Source: SKHV01 sp963678565 (GTDB taxonomy: Bacteria > Bacteroidota > Bacteroidia > Bacteroidales > Prolixibacteraceae). From it: a DNA stretch of 64,000 nt. The stretch lies in contig OY782875.1 in NCBI GenBank assembly GCA_963678565.1, positions 2,294,001 through 2,358,000 on the forward strand, given 5' to 3'. The notes under the pieces are model-generated. The model was not told where the DNA came from. It ran no database searches and was given only the letters and a program-made list of their open reading frames with translations. Positions within the stretch are counted from its first letter, which is position 1. Each line of letters starts with the position of its first letter. Positions 26,864 to 35,456 of the stretch are shown one piece after another. Made by a program: the position numbers and the translations under genes.

Positions 26864-27703
26864 TCAATTCTTAAATTTCCCAATCAATTCAGTTGCTAGT
26901 TTCTTATAATTCTCATCTATCGATTTTTCAGAAATTTCCGAATACTTTTCAATCAGTTCTTTATCAGGAGAATCCCAAATAGCAATGTAGTTTGCAAAAT
27001 CAGTCCTATTCTCGACTTTTCTCTGTTCATACATTTCCAGAAATCCAATCGGGTTATTTCGAACTGCTTGAACGGTAAAATCTTGCATCGCTTCTCCTAA
27101 CTCTACATTCGTACGAATATTTTTATCAAGTTTAATCAATCCAGATATAAAACAAGTGTCAGTTTTACTCTCTTTTACCATAATCCGAAATGACTCCCAT
27201 ACCAAATCATAATTCTCGTCATTGGTAAGTAATTTTGAAAATAATGCTTCCCCTGAAAAGTAATCATAATCCGAATACAGAGTTACCAAGCTATCAGACT
27301 GCATTTGACTAATTGTTTTTGAATTTACAATCCTTGTCATTAATGGCTTTAAGTTATTTTCGATGCTTCTGTATCTCTGAACCGACTCTTGGGAAGTTAA
27401 TTTTTCAAGTCGCTTTATCTGCTTATCAATTTTTTCTTGGTCAGTTGTAGAATTCCATTTAAAATAGAATCTATGAAGAGAAGCACTGTCATTTGGAAAA
27501 CACTCAACTGCTTTTGCAAAAGCTTCCGATATACCTCTATCTTCAATAATCTCTGAGGTATCAAGTTGCGCAACAGTCTTTGTCAAAGAATCAGTGTTTG
27601 ATTCTTTTTGAATTGAAATCTCAGTCTGCTTATTATTCTCGGTCGAAATATTACAAGAATAAATTGCAAAGAGAGTCAATATTATAATTCCACATTTCAT
27701 CAT
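26864..27703 (-). CDS. Lipoprotein of unknown function
   Basis: 279 residues. The N-terminus GIIILTLFAIYSC is a lipoprotein signal with the lipobox Cys. A Ser/Thr-rich linker is followed by a mostly helical domain (IDKQIKRLEKLTSQESVQRYR; RNNPIGFLEMYEQRK). No enzymatic motif is visible. Sole gene of its cassette. Confidence 0.62.
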   Translation of the reverse strand: MMKCGIIILTLFAIYSCNISTENNKQTEISIQKESNTDSLTKTVAQLDTSEIIEDRGISEAFAKAVECFPNDSASLHRFYFKWNSTTDQEKIDKQIKRLEKLTSQESVQRYRSIENNLKPLMTRIVNSKTISQMQSDSLVTLYSDYDYFSGEALFSKLLTNDENYDLVWESFRIMVKESKTDTCFISGLIKLDKNIRTNVELGEAMQDFTVQAVRNNPIGFLEMYEQRKVENRTDFANYIAIWDSPDKELIEKYSEISEKSIDENYKKLATELIGKFKN

Positions 27704-27731
27704 TTTGCAGTATCTTTTTTATATGGCATAC

Positions 27732-27857
27732 AACGGAAAATTGTATGTTGTCGGTGCGGAATTCGAAGAGCGTTTTTGTCGACCGACAAAAATGCTAGAG
27801 AAAGGAGCAGAGGCAACAAATTTTAGCAGCTCACCGTACTGCAATATACAAATTGTT
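27732..27857 (-). repeat. attC-like repeat, type A
   Basis: Type A; the attC of gene-less copy 6. Confidence 0.86.
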
Positions 27858-28430
27858 ACAAGCAGTTAATAAAAAAACTGCCTACAACTTATTTTATGTT
27901 TGGTAACTAAAAGTAGTGTGTTGGCGAGCTTTTTTGTTTGAATTTTATACTGACGTTTTTAAAATATTTACACTTAGCTCGCAAAATCAAGTAGTTGATT
28001 CTAAAAAGCTAAAGTGCCACAACAAATAAGTGTTGTTTGTTTATTTATCGACAAAAAGATTAAACAACCCAGAAATAACTACGATTAAGGGCTTAAGAAA
28101 GCGCGGGGCGAACGTGTCCACAAGCACAAGGCAGTTTTTAGCTTTGATTGAAATTGCGGAATAAAGTTGCTCTTTGATTGAACTAGGTTTTAAGTTTATA
28201 AAAAGTGCCGAACATGAAATAGAGTAGGGCGACTTAATTTATTATTTGTAATTGGACTTGTCTTAGACGCAAAACAATAATTTGTTTGCACCTAAAAGCA
28301 ACAAAGCACTGAATGAAAACTGAATAAATGCTAGACCAAATTAAGTTGCCCAACAAAGAATAAAAGTTAAAAAGAGCAATTTCTCCGACAAAACATAGAG
28401 CAGCAATTACAAAAAAATCTAATTGCTTGT
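27858..28430 (-). repeat. Gene-less cassette body, copy 6 of 7
   Basis: Same body as at 1572. In this copy a minus-strand frame stays open longest (KQLDFFVIAALCFVGEIALF and onward to position 28234), but its only start lies in the neighbouring repeat and the frame is not kept in other copies. Confidence 0.78.
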
Positions 28431-28555
28431 AACGTTGAATTGTATGTTGTCGGTGCGGAATTCGAAGAGCGTTTTTGTCGACCGACAAAAATGCTAGAGA
28501 AAGGAGCAGAGGCAACAAATAAAGCAGTTCACCGTACTGCAATATACAAATTGTT
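28431..28555 (-). repeat. attC-like repeat, type A
   Basis: Type A; the attC of gene-less copy 7. Confidence 0.86.
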
Positions 28556-29125
28556 ACAAGCAGTTAATAAAAAACTGCCTACAACTTATTTTATGTTTGG
28601 TAACTAAAAGTTGTGTGCAGGCGAGCTTTTTTGTTTGAATTTTATACTTACGTTTTTAAAATATTTACACTTAGCTCACAAAAACAAATAGTTGATTCTA
28701 AAAAGCTAAAGTGTCACAACAAATAAGTGTTGTTTGTTTATTTATCGACTAAAAGATTAAACAACCAAGAAAGAACTACGATTAAGAGCTTTAAAAAGCG
28801 CGGGGCGAACTTGTCCACAAGCGCAAGGCAGTTTTAGCTTTGAATGAAATTGCGGAATAAAGTTGCTCTTTGATTGAACTCGGATTTAAGTTTATAGAAA
28901 GTGTTGAACATGAAATAGAGTAGGGCGACTTAATTTATTATTTGTAATTGGACTAGTCTTAAACGTAAACAATAATTTGTTTGCAGCAAAAAGCAACAAA
29001 GCACTGAATGTAAACTGAATAAATGCTAGATCAAATTAAGTTGCCCGACATAGATTAAAAGTTGAAAAGAGCAATATCTCCGACAAAACTTAGAGCAGCA
29101 ATTACAAAAAAATCTAATTGCTTGT
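28556..29125 (-). repeat. Gene-less cassette body, copy 7 of 7
   Basis: Same body as at 1572. Copies 6 and 7 are adjacent, and copy 7, like copy 1, lies just downstream of a serine hydrolase cassette. Confidence 0.8.
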
Positions 29126-29249
29126 AACGGAAAATTGTATGAGTAGTGGCAGATTGCGTGGCACTTTTCTGTCAAACCGCTACGCAGTTTGAGCGGATTA
29201 CAAACCTTGACATTTGCCACATCGCCTGCCATTACTTATACAAAGTGTT
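29126..29249 (-). repeat. attC-like repeat, type B, identical to 2144-2267
   Basis: Same sequence as the repeat after serine hydrolase copy 1. It belongs to serine hydrolase copy 2. Confidence 0.88.
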
Positions 29250-30272
29250 GGGCGTTCGTTTTTTTATTAATTCCATCAATTCAGTATGTACTTGAAAAGT
29301 TTCTTTAAAATTATCCAATTTTCTTGCAGTATTTTCAAGCACAATTAAATTCATATTGGTCTGTGGATAATGATAACAAGCTGACACAAATCCAGGTGCA
29401 TATCCAAACGCTCCTAATTGTATGTCACTTTCACCGTCCTTGAAAAGCAAACCATATCCATATTCTATTTTGTCAAATATTGGATGAAGTCTCGTGGCAT
29501 ATCTTGTTTCCATTAACGCCAAAGTCTTTTCATTTACCAATTTTCCAGAATAAAGTAGTTCATTCCATTTATTCAAATCTTCTGCATTTGAGATAAAAGA
29601 ACCTGCTGGAACATAGTTATATAAGCTATTTCTACAATATTCTAATTTTCCATTTTCAGATTCTTCATATCCTTTTACAAGGCTGTTATAATTTTTATTG
29701 TCTGGATGATAAGTGTTTTTCAATCCATATTTAGTGAAAAGTTCAGTTGATAATTCATTAAATGTTTTTCCTGTTACTTTTTCTAAAATTTGAGCTAATA
29801 ATTCATATCCTAACTGAGAATAATGAAACTGAGAGCCTAACTCAAATTCCAACGGTCTATTTAAATCTATAATTCCGTGGGTATGAACTAATAAATGATG
29901 GATTGTTACTTCATTAGCCCAAGGCTGCATTATATCAGGTAAGTACTGAATGATTTTATCATTTAGTTTTAAATTTCCTTTTTCATACTCTCTCAATACC
30001 AAGACTGCTGTTATCTGTTTACTTATTGAACCAATTACAAACTGATTCTCCATATTCATAGGAATTTTGTTTTCTAAATCAGAATAACCAAAAGCTTTTG
30101 AATAAAATGTAGTTGTGTCTTTTGTTACAAGTATAACTCCATTAAAACCATTGTTTACTGAAACTGAATCAATTTTGGTAATTAGGGTTGAATATTCTTT
30201 GTTTTCATTTGTCTTTCTATTTTGGCAAGAAACAAAAAGTATTAATAATAAAATTGTCACATAATTTTTCAT
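29232..30272 (-). CDS. Serine hydrolase, beta-lactamase (S12) family lipoprotein, copy 2 of 3
   Basis: Identical in protein, and in DNA as far as I compared, to the gene at 2250, including the leader after the core site and the attC that follows. The whole cassette (29128 to about 30335) is therefore a perfect copy of 2146-3352, 27 kb away. The catalytic SISK motif, lipoprotein signal and stop inside the repeat are as in copy 1. Copy 3 follows directly on its right. Confidence 0.85.
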   Translation of the reverse strand: MKNYVTILLLILFVSCQNRKTNENKEYSTLITKIDSVSVNNGFNGVILVTKDTTTFYSKAFGYSDLENKIPMNMENQFVIGSISKQITAVLVLREYEKGNLKLNDKIIQYLPDIMQPWANEVTIHHLLVHTHGIIDLNRPLEFELGSQFHYSQLGYELLAQILEKVTGKTFNELSTELFTKYGLKNTYHPDNKNYNSLVKGYEESENGKLEYCRNSLYNYVPAGSFISNAEDLNKWNELLYSGKLVNEKTLALMETRYATRLHPIFDKIEYGYGLLFKDGESDIQLGAFGYAPGFVSACYHYPQTNMNLIVLENTARKLDNFKETFQVHTELMELIKKRTPNTLYK

Positions 30273-30332
30273 TGAAAATCTCTCCATTTTATTACTTCTG
30301 TGAATTTAGAAAGCGCTCCCAAAATGACGCCC

Positions 30333-30456
30333 AACGAAAAATTGTATGAGTAGTGGCAGATTGCGTGGTAATTTCCTGTCAAACCGCTACGCAGTTTCAG
30401 CGGGCTACAACCCTTGATATTTACTACTTTGCCTGCCATTACTTATACAAAGTGTT
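30333..30456 (-). repeat. attC-like repeat, type B, identical to 31540-31663
   Basis: Arms as type B, but the inner part (GGTAATTTCCTG, GTTTCAGCGGG) matches the next repeat to the right and not the one after copy 2. It follows serine hydrolase copy 3. Confidence 0.88.
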
Positions 30457-31479
30457 GGGCGTTCGTTTTTTTATTAATTCCATCAATTCAGTATGTACTT
30501 GAAAAGTTTCTTTAAAATTATCCAATTTTCTTGCAGTATTTTCAAGCACAATTAAATTCATATTGGTCTGTGGATAATGATAACAAGCTGACACAAATCC
30601 AGGTGCATATCCAAACGCTCCTAATTGTATGTCACTTTCACCGTCCTTGAAAAGCAAACCATATCCATATTCTATTTTGTCAAATATTGGATGAAGTCTC
30701 GTGGCATATCTTGTTTCCATTAACGCCAAAGTCTTTTCATTTACCAATTTTCCAGAATAAAGTAGTTCATTCCATTTATTCAAATCTTCTGCATTTGAGA
30801 TAAAAGAACCTGCTGGAACATAGTTATATAAGCTATTTCTACAATATTCTAATTTTCCATTTTCAGATTCTTCATATCCTTTTACAAGGCTGTTATAATT
30901 TTTATTGTCTGGATGATAAGTGTTTTTCAATCCATATTTAGTGAAAAGTTCAGTTGATAATTCATTAAATGTTTTTCCTGTTACTTTTTCTAAAATTTGA
31001 GCTAATAATTCATATCCTAACTGAGAATAATGAAACTGAGAGCCTAACTCAAATTCCAACGGTCTATTTAAATCTATAATTCCGTGGGTATGAACTAATA
31101 AATGATGGATTGTTACTTCATTAGCCCAAGGCTGCATTATATCAGGTAAGTACTGAATGATTTTATCATTTAGTTTTAAATTTCCTTTTTCATACTCTCT
31201 CAATACCAAGACTGCTGTTATCTGTTTACTTATTGAACCAATTACAAACTGATTCTCCATATTCATAGGAATTTTGTTTTCTAAATCAGAATAACCAAAA
31301 GCTTTTGAATAAAATGTAGTTGTGTCTTTTGTTACAAGTATAACTCCATTAAAACCATTGTTTACTGAAACTGAATCAATTTTGGTAATTAGGGTTGAAT
31401 ATTCTTTGTTTTCATTTGTCTTTCTATTTTGGCAAGAAACAAAAAGTATTAATAATAAAATTGTCACATAATTTTTCAT
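30439..31479 (-). CDS. Serine hydrolase, beta-lactamase (S12) family lipoprotein, copy 3 of 3
   Basis: Identical gene to copies 1 and 2, in direct tandem with copy 2 at a period of 1207 bases. Its own repeat differs from that of copies 1 and 2 and equals the repeat of the thioredoxin cassette upstream. This points to unequal crossing-over between type B repeats, not to a fresh site-specific insertion. Two intact tandem copies may raise dosage. Confidence 0.85.
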   Translation of the reverse strand: MKNYVTILLLILFVSCQNRKTNENKEYSTLITKIDSVSVNNGFNGVILVTKDTTTFYSKAFGYSDLENKIPMNMENQFVIGSISKQITAVLVLREYEKGNLKLNDKIIQYLPDIMQPWANEVTIHHLLVHTHGIIDLNRPLEFELGSQFHYSQLGYELLAQILEKVTGKTFNELSTELFTKYGLKNTYHPDNKNYNSLVKGYEESENGKLEYCRNSLYNYVPAGSFISNAEDLNKWNELLYSGKLVNEKTLALMETRYATRLHPIFDKIEYGYGLLFKDGESDIQLGAFGYAPGFVSACYHYPQTNMNLIVLENTARKLDNFKETFQVHTELMELIKKRTPNTLYK

Positions 31480-31539
31480 TGAAAATCTCTCCATTTTATT
31501 ACTTCTGTGAATTTAGAAAGCGCTCCCAAAATGACGCCC

Positions 31540-31663
31540 AACGAAAAATTGTATGAGTAGTGGCAGATTGCGTGGTAATTTCCTGTCAAACCGCTACGCA
31601 GTTTCAGCGGGCTACAACCCTTGATATTTACTACTTTGCCTGCCATTACTTATACAAAGTGTT
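31540..31663 (-). repeat. attC-like repeat, type B
   Basis: The attC of the TlpA-like cassette, identical up to the GTT core to the repeat at 30333. Confidence 0.87.
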
Positions 31664-31675
31664 ACCATTAGTTTT

Positions 31676-33031
31676 TTATACTATTTCATCAAGTTGTTCT
31701 TTTAATTTATCGTCTGATGGTCGTTTTGCATTTGAGCTAATAATCTTTCCGTCTTTATCTATTAGTATATATCTTGGGATTCCACGTACTAAATAATCTT
31801 TAAAGAATTTATCCTTTGCATCAGAAGCATATAATTGTATTCCTCCGAGTTGTTTTTCGTTAACGGTTTTTTTCCAATATTCCTTTGTATCTCCCACATT
31901 TATACTAACCAAATAAATATTTTTTCCTCTGCAATATTCTTCAAGTTTTTTCTGGTATGGTATTTCAGCCATGCAGGGAGCACAACCAGTCGACCAAATA
32001 TCGATGTATACAACTTTACCTCGTAAATCTTTTAATGAGACGGTATTTCCATTAATGTCTGTAAATTCAAATTCCGGTGACGGTGCCCCTCTTTCAACCT
32101 TTTTTAAAATTTTATATTTCTTTTCAATTTTATTTATGTCCTGTTCGTTTGAAAGATTATTTACAATAAAACTGTAAACATCGTCCAGCCGGTTTGTCAT
32201 ATCTAGTTTATAGTTTCCTATGTTGAAAGACAATTTCTCTTTTATTTTTTCATTCTGAATTTTTTCATCCAGGATAGTCATATATGTAAAATAAAAATCA
32301 ATGGAATCGCTATCGCCTATTCTGTTTTTTGTTGTTTGCCAAATGTAAGAATCAACAAATTTGGTATATCCGTCCAGATTAGCAAGTTTCGAATCGTTTA
32401 CATTTATCCCTTTAAATAGGTTGGCATAATAGTCTGGCGAAACTTGAAAGTTTTTATTTTCCGTAACGATTCTTCGTGACACCTCATACAGTGCTTTATT
32501 ATTCTTGTATTCGTATATTAGTTTGTTCTTTTGAATAAAATCAAATTCATCACAAATGTTATTTTCGCTTTTCGATAGTAATTTGAGTTTAACGTTAAGC
32601 AAAGAATCCATCAAATTTATAAAGGGCTTTTCCTGAAGTCGGGCATAATATTTATAATCGTCGAATCCTTTTAATTTCTCAGTGAGAATCTTTTTATCTC
32701 TCAGGTAATTGTTTTCAGCAGAACCAATCCCTGAAAATTCAATTTTTTCCCGAACGGAAATTTCAATTTGAAAAGACGGTTCTAAATATATCTCATAAAC
32801 ACTATTTTCTATGGTAAAATCATAATATCCTCCATTAATAAAAATGGTATCGTTGAAATTTCCATTATTGTTTACCTCAATGTCGACAGTGTCTGTTTCA
32901 TTTGTTATTTGAACCTTTCTGACATTGGTATTATTTATTTTCCCTGATATGATTACAGATTTCTCATTCTTGTTTTGATTACACGAAATAATGATTATTA
33001 GAGAGAAAAACAGCAAACTTAAATTTTTCAT
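31676..33031 (-). CDS. TlpA-like thiol:disulfide reductase lipoprotein
   Basis: 451 residues. The lipoprotein signal ends in LIIIISC. The N-terminal third (ISGKINNTNVRKVQI and so on) resembles DUF4369, common in Bacteroidota TlpA-like proteins. The C-terminal thioredoxin domain has IDIWSTGCAPCMAEIP, so the CAPC redox pair is intact, and a later RGIPRYILID holds the cis-Pro. It should act in the periplasm, attached to a membrane, in disulfide exchange. Single-gene cassette, the largest of the secreted group. Confidence 0.88.
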   Translation of the reverse strand: MKNLSLLFFSLIIIISCNQNKNEKSVIISGKINNTNVRKVQITNETDTVDIEVNNNGNFNDTIFINGGYYDFTIENSVYEIYLEPSFQIEISVREKIEFSGIGSAENNYLRDKKILTEKLKGFDDYKYYARLQEKPFINLMDSLLNVKLKLLSKSENNICDEFDFIQKNKLIYEYKNNKALYEVSRRIVTENKNFQVSPDYYANLFKGINVNDSKLANLDGYTKFVDSYIWQTTKNRIGDSDSIDFYFTYMTILDEKIQNEKIKEKLSFNIGNYKLDMTNRLDDVYSFIVNNLSNEQDINKIEKKYKILKKVERGAPSPEFEFTDINGNTVSLKDLRGKVVYIDIWSTGCAPCMAEIPYQKKLEEYCRGKNIYLVSINVGDTKEYWKKTVNEKQLGGIQLYASDAKDKFFKDYLVRGIPRYILIDKDGKIISSNAKRPSDDKLKEQLDEIV

Positions 33032-33056
33032 AGGTCGTCTTTTTAAAATTAATGGT

Positions 33057-33180
33057 AACGGTCACTTGTATGTGGTCGGGCGGGATTTCGAAAAGAAATC
33101 TTGTCAGCCCCGCAGGAAAGAGGGCACGAGGTCTGACCTGTCAGACCGCTAAAACCCCCGCCTGCCATATACAATTTGTT
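33057..33180 (-). repeat. attC-like repeat, type E
   Basis: Arms TTGTATGTGGTCGGGCGGG and CCCGCCTGCCATATACAA, inner GGTCTGACC/TCAGACC pairing. It is the attC of the nuclease-EVE cassette. Confidence 0.86.
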
Positions 33181-33194
33181 ATGGCAAGTAGTTT

Positions 33195-34178
33195 TCATTC
33201 CATTTTCCATAATTTTCCACCTGTTTCTTTGTCAATGGAAAACATTGTTTGCATAAAAACATAATTTACTCCTGAGATTTTCTTTATCTCGGAAGCTTTT
33301 ATCGGTTTCGATAGTTTTTTAAATTTTTTCAATTTTGTCGAGTATTCTTCATTTGTCCATTTTTCTTGTCCACGATAGGGCAGTTTGTCGATAATTCCCG
33401 AACCAACTCCCTTTGCGACTATCCCAACTCCAGACCTATAAAGAAACACTCTATCTCCTTTATTAATTTGTTCTATTTTAAATTTCCAAGGTTCAAAATA
33501 TGCTGCCGCTTTTTGACTTGTAAGCATATCATTTTCATCCTCAACACCTCCTTGAATATTGGTATTTAAAATATAATATCCCTCATCAATGTCTTCGTAT
33601 GGATTTGGTGTTTTTCTATAAGTATCGAAGTCAAGAAGAATTTGGTCATCAACCTTGTAAACTTTGTATATCCAACTGGAAATATTTACTCCTTGCTCTG
33701 CCCAATATTCAATTGTTGAACGAGTCTTAAAGTCAAGTCCATTTGTAATTAAAATGAATTTTTGTTTTTTATTTATTTCTTTCTCTGTCAGTTGGGAACT
33801 GAATTTTTCGTTTAATGAATCTAACAGGTTATTACTATTTGGAAAAAATTTTAGATAGAGTTCATTCAGGTCGGCATATGTACTTTGTCCAAAAATTTGA
33901 CCATATCTTAATACTTGCAATAAATTACTTTCTTGAGATTCCCAGGCTTTTAGTTCAAAAATATATAGGTCTCCATTTTTGTCAATTGCCATCAAGTCTG
34001 GTTCTTCTTGCCATTTTCTTGATTGCATTATTAAAAGCAACTCGTCTTCTGGCAGTAAGACTTCAAGATTTTCATACATCATTTTTTGGAAATCTTCTTC
34101 TTTCCAACCAATTGTCGAGAGTCGGATACCTTTTCTCCTTTTTATTTCGTAATTGGTTTTGTTAATGTCAAATATCAT
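33195..34178 (-). CDS. PD-(D/E)XK nuclease with C-terminal EVE/PUA-like domain
   Basis: 327 residues. The N-terminal half has EEPDLMAIDKNGDLYIFELKAW, a PD...(D/E)xK nuclease core (NucS/DUF91-like). The C-terminal part (about 215-320; YFEPWKFKIEQINKGDRVFLYR, VGIVAKGVGSG) reads as an EVE/PUA-type domain, a fold that binds modified bases. The combination suggests a modification-dependent endonuclease that attacks foreign DNA; this is inference from domains. Single-gene cassette. Confidence 0.75.
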   Translation of the reverse strand: MIFDINKTNYEIKRRKGIRLSTIGWKEEDFQKMMYENLEVLLPEDELLLIMQSRKWQEEPDLMAIDKNGDLYIFELKAWESQESNLLQVLRYGQIFGQSTYADLNELYLKFFPNSNNLLDSLNEKFSSQLTEKEINKKQKFILITNGLDFKTRSTIEYWAEQGVNISSWIYKVYKVDDQILLDFDTYRKTPNPYEDIDEGYYILNTNIQGGVEDENDMLTSQKAAAYFEPWKFKIEQINKGDRVFLYRSGVGIVAKGVGSGIIDKLPYRGQEKWTNEEYSTKLKKFKKLSKPIKASEIKKISGVNYVFMQTMFSIDKETGGKLWKME

Positions 34179-34207
34179 AGTGTCATAGGTTTTTTACTAT
34201 TTGCCAT

Positions 34208-34390
34208 AACGGTTTGGCTATGTGGAGTGCGGGACTTTGAAACGCATCACAGTCAGGTTGCCACTGAGCTAATTCGTTTATTCATATTTTTGTTTTTATA
34301 GCCAAATCGTCAAAGACGAATTGGCGGTGTTGCAACGAAGAACTGCGGTTGAATTCCCCGCTGTACCCCGCATTACATATAGCTTTTGTT
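34208..34390 (-). repeat. attC-like repeat, type F (long, 183 bp)
   Basis: Arms GGCTATGTGGAGTGCGGG and CCCCGCATTACATATAGCT pair and replace the common TTGTAT/ATACAA by GGCTAT/ATAGCT on both sides. Inner pairing is GCCAAATCGTC near the loop. The stop codon of the gene at its right lies in its core site (TGCTAAC). Confidence 0.82.
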
Positions 34391-35282
34391 AGCAACCGTA
34401 TTTTTTTTCTCCAATTGTCAATTCTTTCATACTTCCATAGATGTCACTACTTGTCCGTACGTAAACTTTACTTAGAAAACCATTTTGTGAATTTACTGCA
34501 TTGTTGTATTTGTGAATCCTGGTATAGTAAAAGTGCTCTTTGGAATCTTTATCAAAAGAGCGAACGACATGCGTATTAATTAATGCTTCTACCGCAATGT
34601 TCGCAAGACTCAAAGCAGGTAAAGGATTCCTATTTTTTCTAAATATGTTTTGAGTAATCCTTAAAAAATTAGAAAATGTCGTAAGGATAACAGGTACAAC
34701 AAATACTATTGATACCAAACTTATTATAACACCACCTAAACCATAATAGATGTTTGAAATAAATAGAATTGATGTAAGAATTAGTGGTAGTAAAAGGATT
34801 ATAATTTTTAGCATTGCATCTGATAATTCCCAAAATATTGCCAATCTTCTGCGACCATTGAATTTTATGCATAAAAGGGCACTATTAATTATTTCAGAAT
34901 GATTTCTTAAATCTCCTTTTGTTTCCTTTTCCAATAGTTCGATTAGTCTTGTAAAGTTCGAGAATTTCTTTCTAAATTTTTTTTCCAGTCTTTCAACATG
35001 TTTTACAATGTCTTTAGCTGTATACTCTCCACCAAAATGATAAGGCAGTTGTTCCTCTGGAATACCATGGATTTTCAAATATCCAATGTAAACAAACGGA
35101 ACTATTATTAATATGCATGCAATAACCAGCAGAATATCCCAATACGAAACCAAGTCCTTTATGGCGGAAATATTATTCTCCGAATTTGTTATTGCTACAG
35201 AGTTTGTTGTTGCAAAACAAAGTATTGTTATGAAAAGGATTATTAATCTTAACTGATTTGTTTTATTCTTTCTTATGCTCAT
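34389..35282 (-). CDS. Membrane protein of unknown function
   Basis: 297 residues. Hydrophobic segments are at about 12-31 (possibly a signal), 47-68, 158-177 and 182-203. A charged helical loop of about 80 residues lies between (HVERLEKKFRKKFSNFTRLIELLEKE), and a cytosolic tail of about 90 residues follows. No family recognised. The last codons (KKYGC) and the stop overlap the attC core. Single-gene cassette. Confidence 0.62.
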   Translation of the reverse strand: MSIRKNKTNQLRLIILFITILCFATTNSVAITNSENNISAIKDLVSYWDILLVIACILIIVPFVYIGYLKIHGIPEEQLPYHFGGEYTAKDIVKHVERLEKKFRKKFSNFTRLIELLEKETKGDLRNHSEIINSALLCIKFNGRRRLAIFWELSDAMLKIIILLLPLILTSILFISNIYYGLGGVIISLVSIVFVVPVILTTFSNFLRITQNIFRKNRNPLPALSLANIAVEALINTHVVRSFDKDSKEHFYYTRIHKYNNAVNSQNGFLSKVYVRTSSDIYGSMKELTIGEKKYGC

Positions 35283-35314
35283 TTACAATTTGATATCGGT
35301 TTAATATGGTTGCT

Positions 35315-35438
35315 AACGGTCACTTGTATGTGGTCGGGCGGGATTTCGAAGAGAAATCCTGTCAGACCCGCAGGAGAGTGAGCAGAAGGTCTGACTTGTC
35401 AGACCGCTAAAACCCCCGCCTGCCATATACAATTTGTT
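35315..35438 (-). repeat. attC-like repeat, type E
   Basis: Type E arms as at 33057. It is the attC of the esterase cassette, the first cassette after the recombinase. Confidence 0.86.
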
Positions 35439-35456
35439 ACCTGCTGTTTTTTTTAT

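Noticed and set aside
2144..31663. Insertion sequences or a composite transposon as the cause of the three hydrolase copies
   Set aside because: No transposase gene, terminal inverted repeats or target duplications are seen. The borders coincide with core sites of the repeats.
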